A stretch of DNA of 9,173 nt from Ruminococcaceae bacterium UBA5904 (lineage in GTDB: Bacteria; Bacillota; Clostridia; Oscillospirales; Acutalibacteraceae): assembly GCA_002431305.1 (NCBI GenBank), contig DJEG01000121.1, positions 28,427-37,599 on the forward strand, read 5' to 3'. This document shows positions 1 through 5,645 of the stretch, piece after piece (the stretch's first letter is position 1; the number at the start of each line of letters is the position of its first letter). The notes beneath the pieces are model-generated. The model was not told where the DNA came from. It did no database searches and saw only the letters and a program-made list of their open reading frames with translations. The position numbers and the translations under genes are program-made.

Positions 1-58
1 GACTCAAAATCCGTTGGGCTAATAACCCGTGCGGGTTCGACCCCCGCCGCCGGCACCA
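1..58 (+). tRNA. tRNA-Leu(CAA), 3' part; 5' end outside window
   Basis: The fragment begins inside the anticodon arm. A seven-base anticodon loop CTCAAAA lies at 3-9 with anticodon CAA at 5-7, which reads the Leu codon UUG. The 3' side of the anticodon stem is TCCGT. A long class II variable arm follows (GGG and CCC arms closing around CTAATAA), as expected for Leu. The T arm is GCGGG-TTCGACC-CCCGC. The acceptor strand CGCCGGC is followed by A and an encoded CCA at 56-58. The D arm and 5' acceptor strand are missing only because the window starts late. Confidence 0.95.
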
Positions 59-59
59 T

Positions 60-95
60 AAAAATATCCGGATATTAGTTTATCCGGATATTTTT
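60..95 (+). terminator. Intrinsic terminator downstream of tRNA-Leu
   Basis: A perfect 14-bp inverted repeat (61-74 with 81-94) around a 6-base loop TTAGTT has a TATCCGGATA core and a run of T at 91-95. It starts two bases after the tRNA CCA, so it ends the tRNA transcript. The A-rich left arm makes it usable in both directions. Confidence 0.9.
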
Positions 96-160
96 ATGCA
101 GTTTTAACAATACGTACATTCTAAATTTTGTTTTTTTATCGGCAATTATACAATCAGCAC

Positions 161-208
161 AAAAAAGCAAGGAACCGAACCCGTAATAACCGGATTCGGC
201 TCCTTTTT
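161..208 (-). terminator. Intrinsic terminator of the large secreted-protein gene
   Basis: A 13-bp stem pairs 171-183 with 191-203 around a 7-base loop. On the minus strand every position pairs, with two G-U wobbles; on the plus strand those two positions become A-C mismatches, so the minus transcript is the better fit. It lies about 35 bases past the stop codon at 238. A T-run follows on the minus strand (bases 166-161). A T-run also exists on the plus side at 204-208, so weak bidirectional use is possible. Confidence 0.82.
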
Positions 209-237
209 ATTTCAGCGAGGTGTTACACCGTCAAATC

Positions 238-2775
238 TCAGCTTTTGATTACGTTTATTAAATCCTCGATATACGGTTTAACAACCGCGACGAAATGAAG
301 TATTGCCGTCGCGAATGAAACGATTTTAAATACGGATTTCGAATTCATTCTCGGCGCAATCATTACGATAACACTAACGATGCCTTTGACGGGCGAAGCA
401 ACGTCAAGCGCGCCGGCAACAGTCTTAAACGCGGACGTGTTGTTCTTATCAGCAACAACGCCGTAGACATAATCCCACACAAGCGCGAGCGCACCCGATT
501 TGTTCGAGTCGATTCCCGCGCGGTAAAGCGTTCCTCTTGTCAGAGAATCACGTACTGTGTAATCTCCGCATCCCGCAAGATCGGAAAGGAGCGTTACAAA
601 CGCGTCCTTATTAAAATCAATCTTAATTTCGGAATTTTCATCCTTTATGATTTTAGACTTGATAAGATCGTTAAGCTTGCCGTCAAGGATATCGAAAAGT
701 CCCTCCGACGTAAGGTCGGGCGGCGATATGCTTATCATCTTAACCTTGGAAAGAAGAGTATTTATCTGATCGTTGAGAAGTCCGGAGCTTACGGCATAGC
801 CGAGTTTCGGAAGCACGTCAAGTATCGTATCGAGCGGAGCCTGTGCAAATTCTTCTATTAGGTTGGCGACGGGAACGAGTATCGGGCGAACACTCGCGTC
901 CATTTTGAGCGCGGACGAAGAAGCGTTAACAGCTTTCGTATATTCGTCAGACGAAATAATACCGTCAAGATCAAGGGCTTCAAATACGGGTATAAGATCC
1001 TCATATCCGCCGTAGGTATATGTACCTGCGCCGGTATCTATGCTGTTTTCGAGTTTTATAACGATATCGATAAGAGAAAGCTGCCTGAAGCACGCGGAAA
1101 GTGCGTCAAGAAAAGCCTCTTTATCTCCGTTTTCGAATCCGAAATCACCGTTTACAAATTCAACCTTATCCCAGTCCGCAAGTTCTTTTACGACCTTGCC
1201 TTTTTCGTCGCGGGTCGCGGCGGCGTCAAGTTTTTCAGCTGCAAGAGCGTACTTATCCTCAGTGAGTTTCGACGCAAGATCTGCAGGGCTGTACGCAACA
1301 AGACTGCTCGCATTGCCGAGAAGCGGATAGAGCCATTTTACGACCGTGCCGATAAATTCGCTCGAAAAGACTTTAGTCTCAATATCGGAAGCGAACGTCT
1401 GCTGATCGGAACCCGTGAACGCAAGAACTGCGTTAAAGAGATTTCTCGCAGTCTTGTATGTCATATCCTCGCTGACGGGATAATCGATATCCGTATGAGG
1501 CATGTTCGAAATGTCGGGCTTTTCGTCCGAGGGAACGTCGGGCTTTATCGAGGCGAGAACAGCCTTGTACTTAGCCAAAATCTCCGCGGGAATCGACGAA
1601 ATAAGAGTCGAGGGAATAAGTGCGTATGCAGACTTTGCATTTTCTATATCTTCACGGGTATAGGGTTCATCTATCGAATTTATTACTTTTATAAATTCAT
1701 CTACAAAATACGCGTTTCCTACATCATTGCATGCGGTATAAAGTTTTGCGGCGGTCATGCCGGAAACAGAATAATAAGAACCTTTGCTCACCGCAGTAAA
1801 CATAAAACTGTACGAAAGTTTATCGACAACAAGCTTCTGCATAACGGTCAGCGCGTTGTATTTTTCAACTGCCGCCGCAGCGGGAGCCGTATTGTTCTTA
1901 TCATTATCATACGCCGTTTTCGCCTCAATAAGCGCGTTTACGGCATCGACTGCGGGATCGTACTCGGGCGCGGCGGCAGAAACCTGAGCCATCGCTTTAA
2001 GATTTATTTCGGCAGAGTAATTCTTCTCTCTCGCACTGCGAAGCTGATATGCGGTTTCCTGCTCCCAATACGCGTCGTAAGCCTTTATATATTCGGGATC
2101 GTTTACGCCGTCCGTGTAATTTTTCGCGTTTGGTTTGGACGGTTTTTTAATCACGGCTTCGCCGAAAGGCTCGGCTTTAAGCATATCCTTTGCGAGCGCA
2201 TTCACAACCGTCTCAAAACCTTTTGCAGGATATGAAGCGAGCGCCGAATTAAACATTTTATAATTTGAGCTGTACAATCCCGCATAAATTCTTGCGTTGA
2301 CGCTTGCCGCGGAAAAAGCCGATAATTTATCTTCGGAAGACGTTGTTTTACTGTTGAGCGTACCGTAAAGAGTCTCTGCCTCGTCCATATAGGCAGGAAG
2401 CCCGCCGAGCGAAGCTTTTGTCTGCTCCGAAGCATTTGTCATATGTTTCTTATCATATGATTTAAGATTCGGATTATTTATTATTGAAATCTGCTTTTCT
2501 CTGTCGATAGACTTATGATAGAGCTTGTCAAAGAGAAGAACATCCATATGCTCTTTTTCTTCTGCCGAAAGTGTTTTATACATTCCGACGATTTTCTCAA
2601 ACTCCGCGAGAACGTCCACGTCGGGTTCCGCCGTGTTCAGAGCACCGTCAAATGCTTCAATCCGTTTTTCAACGTCGGCAAGCGTCCCAGACGCATAAAC
2701 GGGAATCAAAGGCAGATATACAAGCGTCAGACACAGAGCCAGAAATACGCTTAAATGTTTCTTCAGTTTTTCCAT
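238..2775 (-). CDS. Large secreted helical protein of unknown function (about 845 aa)
   Basis: The N-terminus is a classic Sec signal peptide: MEKLKK, then a hydrophobic stretch, then a likely cleavage after VYA, so the product is exported. The start is taken at 2775, because a GAGGAG site at 2785-2790 directly abuts the in-frame ATG at 2784 but lies 9 bases from the ATG at 2775. The mature part is rich in Ala, Asp, Lys and Tyr. It contains three diverged helical units of about 50 residues (near 37-93, 279-332 and 361-412, counted from the upstream ATG) with a pattern like V..LI..A..AY......VEKYN.L...QK..V..L. This resembles helical repeats common in Clostridial surface proteins. A Pro/Asp-rich linker (about 413-435) separates these from a second, mostly helical half of about 400 residues. 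The last 50 residues include a hydrophobic segment (about 818-835) that could be a membrane-contacting helix. No LPXTG, SLH, catalytic or carbohydrate-binding motif is visible. It follows the ROK regulator gene in the same direction, with its own operator-like region. The exact role is unknown. Confidence 0.88.
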   Translation of the reverse strand: MEKLKKHLSVFLALCLTLVYLPLIPVYASGTLADVEKRIEAFDGALNTAEPDVDVLAEFEKIVGMYKTLSAEEKEHMDVLLFDKLYHKSIDREKQISIINNPNLKSYDKKHMTNASEQTKASLGGLPAYMDEAETLYGTLNSKTTSSEDKLSAFSAASVNARIYAGLYSSNYKMFNSALASYPAKGFETVVNALAKDMLKAEPFGEAVIKKPSKPNAKNYTDGVNDPEYIKAYDAYWEQETAYQLRSAREKNYSAEINLKAMAQVSAAAPEYDPAVDAVNALIEAKTAYDNDKNNTAPAAAAVEKYNALTVMQKLVVDKLSYSFMFTAVSKGSYYSVSGMTAAKLYTACNDVGNAYFVDEFIKVINSIDEPYTREDIENAKSAYALIPSTLISSIPAEILAKYKAVLASIKPDVPSDEKPDISNMPHTDIDYPVSEDMTYKTARNLFNAVLAFTGSDQQTFASDIETKVFSSEFIGTVVKWLYPLLGNASSLVAYSPADLASKLTEDKYALAAEKLDAAATRDEKGKVVKELADWDKVEFVNGDFGFENGDKEAFLDALSACFRQLSLIDIVIKLENSIDTGAGTYTYGGYEDLIPVFEALDLDGIISSDEYTKAVNASSSALKMDASVRPILVPVANLIEEFAQAPLDTILDVLPKLGYAVSSGLLNDQINTLLSKVKMISISPPDLTSEGLFDILDGKLNDLIKSKIIKDENSEIKIDFNKDAFVTLLSDLAGCGDYTVRDSLTRGTLYRAGIDSNKSGALALVWDYVYGVVADKNNTSAFKTVAGALDVASPVKGIVSVIVMIAPRMNSKSVFKIVSFATAILHFVAVVKPYIEDLINVIKS

Positions 2776-2873
2776 AATAAACATCTCCTCATCAATAAAA
2801 ATTTATATTTTATAATATTTTGATTTGCGTCGCGCCGGTTGAAAATCATCTCCTTTGAATTGCAGAAAGATTT

Positions 2874-2890
2874 AATAACGATTCGTTATT
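2874..2890. promoter_or_regulatory. Palindromic operator copy 1 upstream of secreted-protein gene
   Basis: AATAACGATTCGTTATT is a perfect palindrome with 8-bp arms around one central base. It lies about 100 bases upstream of the secreted-protein start and just past the end of the ROK gene. The size and symmetry fit a dimeric repressor such as a TetR- or MarR-type protein. No such gene is in the window, and the motif differs from the palindrome at the ROK promoter. Confidence 0.6.
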
Positions 2891-2910
2891 AATTAAACAA
2901 ACAAATAATT

Positions 2911-2927
2911 AATAACGTTTCGTTACT
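2911..2927. promoter_or_regulatory. Palindromic operator copy 2 upstream of secreted-protein gene
   Basis: AATAACGTTTCGTTACT matches copy 1 at 15 of 17 positions and starts 37 bp further from the gene. Between the two copies a 12-bp inverted repeat (2884-2895 with 2906-2917) makes the whole block symmetric. Two tandem sites suggest cooperative binding by dimers. Confidence 0.55.
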
Positions 2928-2949
2928 AATTGTTTATCAAAAAACGAAC

Positions 2950-3912
2950 TCATACATAGTTCGCTTTAAGTTCCTTGTTAAAAAACCTCAAAAGGCCGTG
3001 TGCGCAATCATCGTAAAGGTCAGTTCCGCATACAAGTCTTTGAGCAAAATCATCGCCGTATACTTTACAAAGTTCTGTCGAAAGCATCTCATAAGTACAC
3101 TCGCCGTTCGGGTAAAGAATTATTTTATCGGGATCAACGACCGAAATAACGCCCGAGATCTGCTCTTTGAAAAATTCAAGACTATGTCTGTCGGTTTCCT
3201 TTGTCTCCAGCCTGCCGATATCGCAGACTCTGCCCGACGCGCCCGAGAGCACGCATCCGTTAACGGATATACCGGCTCCGTACTTTTTTGCGCCGAACGT
3301 ATACGAAACGACGGTTTTCGAATGATAATCGTTCGTATATTTCCACGATGAACACGTTACCGCGAACATATTGTTGACCGCAATAACATTTATATTTTCA
3401 AGAAACGAGAAATACTCTTTTAAATTTAATCCGTTAAGACTCGGAAATTTCCATGAACGGAGAATTGAATTGTCAAGAACATGCCCGGGAACGGCAAAAA
3501 GCACATGAGATATTTTTTTGTCGTATTGCGTAATTTTCAATACGTTAATCTTAAGAATTTCAACAGCGTTTTCATCGGATACGGGACAGGAATAGGAATA
3601 AATACGATTAAATTTAAAATCATATATATCGCAGTGAAGCGTGTCGGAAAAAAAATAAAAAAGTCCGCAGTGCTTAAAATCGGGATTGAGCGTATAGGAT
3701 ACAGCCTTTCTTCCCCTGCCGACGGTGCACATACCGTCGGGGATAAAAATACCGCGTTCGAGTGCAAAATTGACGGCACGGGTAACGGTCGGCAGACTTA
3801 AACCGACATCTTCGGCAATACGGGGAATCGTACATGAGCCGTTTTTTCTGATATATCCGCTGACAAATAAAAAATTAGTTCTGCGTACGGAAGAAATATC
3901 AGCTGTCTGCAT
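2950..3912 (-). CDS. ROK-family transcriptional regulator, degenerate sugar-kinase domain
   Basis: The N-terminus is a MarR-like winged helix (about residues 10-75): IRKNG, then a helix-turn-helix around TIPRIAEDVGLSLPTVTRAV, then a wing GRGRKAVSYTLN. This is the layout of NagC/XylR-type ROK repressors, which usually respond to sugars or sugar phosphates. The C-terminal part keeps the ROK core only in outline: YGAGISVNGCVLSGASGRVCDIGRL (about 212-236) stands where the family has GxGAGI...G....G..G.AGEIGH. The conserved His is Arg, no CxCGxxGCxE zinc motif is present, and no DxGxT phosphate motif is seen. At 320 aa it is shorter than typical ROK regulators (about 380-400). ATG at 3912 is preferred over the TTG one codon upstream because the AAGGGGAAGGG purine tract is better spaced. 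A palindrome over its own -35 suggests autoregulation. The effector and targets are unknown. Confidence 0.85.
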   Translation of the reverse strand: MQTADISSVRRTNFLFVSGYIRKNGSCTIPRIAEDVGLSLPTVTRAVNFALERGIFIPDGMCTVGRGRKAVSYTLNPDFKHCGLFYFFSDTLHCDIYDFKFNRIYSYSCPVSDENAVEILKINVLKITQYDKKISHVLFAVPGHVLDNSILRSWKFPSLNGLNLKEYFSFLENINVIAVNNMFAVTCSSWKYTNDYHSKTVVSYTFGAKKYGAGISVNGCVLSGASGRVCDIGRLETKETDRHSLEFFKEQISGVISVVDPDKIILYPNGECTYEMLSTELCKVYGDDFAQRLVCGTDLYDDCAHGLLRFFNKELKANYV

Positions 3913-3953
3913 CAAAATGCCCTTCCCCTTTCGGCTTTCCGTTTCTGTTTTCT

Positions 3954-3982
3954 ATTATATAATTATGTTTGTTGATTGTCAA
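3954..3982 (-). promoter_or_regulatory. Consensus sigma-A promoter of the ROK regulator
   Basis: Reading the minus strand, TTGACA (3982-3977) and TATAAT (3959-3954) are separated by exactly 17 bases. Both hexamers are perfect consensus. The expected transcript start is near 3947, about 35 bases upstream of the ROK start codon. Confidence 0.85.
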
Positions 3983-3985
3983 CAA
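3969..3985. promoter_or_regulatory. Probable ROK operator overlapping the -35 element
   Basis: TTGTTGATTGTCAACAA has perfect 7-bp arms around a 3-base spacer and covers the whole -35 hexamer. TTTGTT/AACAAA-type palindromes are typical ROK binding sites. An isolated extra half-site TTGTTGA lies at 4011-4017, 42 bp away (about four helical turns, same face). Binding by the ROK protein itself is inferred, not shown. Confidence 0.65.
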
Positions 3986-4077
3986 CTATTTTTATGGGAA
4001 TTTATTTTTTTTGTTGATAATTCTAATACATATCAGATTAATAGGTTTTAATTATAACGTTCGATTCATTTTAAATA

Positions 4078-4107
4078 TTGGACAAACAAGTCACCCGCTG
4101 ATATAAT
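4078..4107 (+). promoter_or_regulatory. Promoter of the metY leader and metY
   Basis: TTGGAC at 4078-4083 and TATAAT at 4102-4107 are 18 bases apart, with a TG extension (TGATATAAT) upstream of the -10. Transcription would start near 4114, giving a leader of about 145 bases before metY. The promoter is back to back with the ROK promoter, about 95 bp away. Confidence 0.7.
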
Positions 4108-4133
4108 CAAGGCATGAAAAGGAGCTGAACGAT

Positions 4134-4196
4134 ATGATAACGCAGAGTTTAAAAGTAAAAAGATATTGTTCATCAACAGACCGAATGTACCGTTAA
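4134..4196 (+). CDS. Putative 20-aa leader peptide upstream of metY
   Basis: A 20-codon ORF, MITQSLKVKRYCSSTDRMYR, is preceded by a strong AAGGAG site at 4119-4124 with 9-base spacing and ends in TAA at 4194-4196. The gap to the metY start is 63 bases. The peptide is basic and holds both sulfur amino acids: Cys12 (codon 4167-4169) and Met18 (codon 4185-4187), close to the stop. Its stop codon lies within a 10-base stretch complementary to the metY ribosome binding site. A cis-acting role in regulating metY by ribosome stalling is therefore likely, in the manner of other amino-acid leader peptides. Translation is inferred from the ribosome binding site and context. I do not recognise a named family for it. 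Confidence 0.65.
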   Translation: MITQSLKVKRYCSSTDRMYR

Positions 4197-4258
4197 TTCC
4201 TACTCAAATTCAAAAATTTCAATTTAAAAAATGATAAAATATTAACGGAGGAATTAAC
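4192..4258 (+). promoter_or_regulatory. Long-range RNA hairpin masking the metY Shine-Dalgarno
   Basis: GTTAATTCCT at 4192-4201 is the perfect reverse complement of AGGAATTAAC at 4249-4258, which includes the 3' part of the metY ribosome binding site GGAGG (4247-4251) and its spacer. The 47-base loop is very A/T-rich and otherwise unstructured. The anti-Shine-Dalgarno arm overlaps the leader ORF stop, so a ribosome near the end of the leader would break this helix. There is no T-run after the helix, so control would act on translation initiation, not transcription termination. Confidence 0.55.
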
Positions 4259-4259
4259 A

Positions 4260-5564
4260 ATGGCAGATATAAAGAATTCGGCAAACTGGAGCTTTGAAAC
4301 AAAACAGTTACATATAGGACAGGAACAGCCCGACCCCGTCACCGACGCGAGAGCGGTTCCGATATACGCTACGACATCATACGTTTTCCACAATTCACAG
4401 CATGCGGCGGACAGATTCGCACTCAGAGACGCAGGCAATATTTACGGACGTCTTACAAACCCCACACAGGACATTTTCGAAAAGAGAATAGCGTCTCTCG
4501 AATCCGGCTCCGCCGCTCTTGCCGCAGCTTCGGGCGCGGCGGCTATTAACTACACGCTCAGCGCTTTGGCAAGAAGCGGAGAACACATAGTAGCGTCAAA
4601 AACGATTTACGGCGGAACTTATAATCTTTTAGCACACACACTCCCCCTCTCGTCGGGAATCACCGCAACATTCGTCGACCCCGAGGAAGACGGCGCATTC
4701 GAAAACGCGATACAGGAGAACACGAAAGCAATATTCGTAGAAACTCTCGGCAATCCCAATTCTAATATTATAGACCTTGAAGCAGTCGCCGAGGTCGCTC
4801 ATAAACATAACATCCCGCTCGTTGTTGATTCGACGTTCGCAACGCCGTATCTTATCAGACCGATCGAGCACGGCGCGGACATCGTTGTTCATTCCGCAAC
4901 AAAATTCATCGGCGGTCACGGAACCGCGATAGGCGGAGTTATCGTCGAAAGCGGTAAGTTCGACTGGAAAGGCTCGGGCAAATTTCCGTGGATCTCGGAG
5001 CCAAACCCGAGCTATCACGGAGTCTCGTTTGCAGACGCTGCTCCCGGCGCGGCATTTGTAACATATATCCGCGCAATTCTTTTAAGAGACACGGGCGCGA
5101 CGCTCTCGCCGTTCCACGCGTTTATATTCTTACAGGGACTCGAAACTCTCTCGTTAAGAGTCGAGAGACACGTTCAGAACGCGCTTAAAATCGTAGAATA
5201 TCTCAATTCAAATCCCAAGGTTGAGGCAGTTCATCACCCCTCGCTCGAATCGGAACCGAGCCACAATCTCTACAAAAAATACTTCCCGAACGGTGCCGGC
5301 TCAATATTCACATTCGAAATTAAGGGCGGAGCGGAAGAAGCCAAGAAATTCATAGACAATCTCGCTATATTCTCGCTTCTTGCAAACGTTGCCGACGTTA
5401 AGTCGCTCGTAATTCACCCCGCAAGCACAACACACTCGCAGTTAAATGAGGAAGAGCTTGCCGAGCAGGGCATCAAGCCGAATACGATAAGACTTTCAAT
5501 AGGAATCGAGAATTCGGACGACCTTATCGCAGCCCTCGATGAAGCGTTCAAAGCTATTGACTGA
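4260..5564 (+). CDS. metY: O-acetylhomoserine sulfhydrylase (aminocarboxypropyltransferase)
   Basis: This PLP enzyme of the Cys/Met-metabolism (gamma-) family converts O-acetylhomoserine plus sulfide to homocysteine and acetate in the cytoplasm, the direct sulfhydrylation route to methionine. Visible motifs are IYGRLTNPT (Tyr62 and Arg64, phosphate contacts), TIYGGTYNLL (Tyr117, which stacks on the cofactor), VVDSTFATPYL (Asp190) and HSATKFIGGHGTAIGG with Schiff-base Lys215. The C-terminal LVIHPASTTHSQL substrate-carboxylate segment is present. Length 434 and the insert around FVTYIRAILLRDTGATLSP match MetY rather than the shorter MetB/MetC. The start is fixed by GGAGG at 4247-4251, 8 bases upstream. 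It is monocistronic, behind a leader peptide and ahead of a terminator. Oddly, the protein has no Cys and no Met beyond the initiator, which suits an enzyme needed when sulfur is scarce. A minor cysteine-synthase side activity is known in the family. Confidence 0.96.
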   Translation: MADIKNSANWSFETKQLHIGQEQPDPVTDARAVPIYATTSYVFHNSQHAADRFALRDAGNIYGRLTNPTQDIFEKRIASLESGSAALAAASGAAAINYTLSALARSGEHIVASKTIYGGTYNLLAHTLPLSSGITATFVDPEEDGAFENAIQENTKAIFVETLGNPNSNIIDLEAVAEVAHKHNIPLVVDSTFATPYLIRPIEHGADIVVHSATKFIGGHGTAIGGVIVESGKFDWKGSGKFPWISEPNPSYHGVSFADAAPGAAFVTYIRAILLRDTGATLSPFHAFIFLQGLETLSLRVERHVQNALKIVEYLNSNPKVEAVHHPSLESEPSHNLYKKYFPNGAGSIFTFEIKGGAEEAKKFIDNLAIFSLLANVADVKSLVIHPASTTHSQLNEEELAEQGIKPNTIRLSIGIENSDDLIAALDEAFKAID

Positions 5565-5605
5565 CATTTAATAATGCTGTCGGCTGACATTAAATTTATA
5601 ACTTC

Positions 5606-5644
5606 AAAAATGCGGACTCCGTTTATTTCGGAATCCGCGTTTTT
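5606..5644. terminator. Bidirectional terminator between metY and the MBL operon
   Basis: A 10-bp stem (5612-5621 with 5629-5638) around TTTATTT is flanked by A5 on the left and T5 on the right, so each strand has a T-run after the hairpin. It ends metY on the plus strand and the five-gene operon on the minus strand; the stop codon of the last operon gene (5646-5648) lies one base away from it. One position is C-A on the plus strand but a G-U wobble on the minus strand. Confidence 0.88.
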
Positions 5645-5645
5645 G

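Noticed and set aside
1495..2235. A 246-codon plus-strand open frame inside the secreted-protein gene
   Set aside because: Its translation is Arg/Ile/Phe-rich and low-complexity with no motif. It is the antisense shadow of a well-supported minus gene with a signal peptide and ribosome binding site.
2766..2852. Short minus-strand ORF (28 codons) after an AAAGGAG upstream of the secreted-protein gene
   Set aside because: The ATG abuts the AAGGAG with zero spacing, which does not support initiation, and the ORF overlaps the start of the real gene in another frame.
4051..4070. ATAACGTTCGATT resembling a third copy of the AATAACG...CGTTA operator
   Set aside because: Spacing between the half-sites is off by one base and the right half does not match, so it is not a convincing palindrome.
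4114..4128. Tiny ORF ATG-AAA-AGG-AGC-TGA (MKRS) ahead of the metY leader peptide
   Set aside because: It starts at or before the predicted transcript start, has no ribosome binding site, and merely contains the AAGGAG of the next ORF.
4108..4259. SAM riboswitch or T-box upstream of metY
   Set aside because: The leader is only about 145 bases, A/T-rich, without the multi-helix core, K-turn, specifier loop or T-box sequence, and with no terminator before the gene.
4629..5018. A 129-codon minus-strand open frame opposite metY
   Set aside because: It lies entirely opposite the catalytic core of metY, which has all its PLP motifs, and shows no ribosome binding site or family resemblance.
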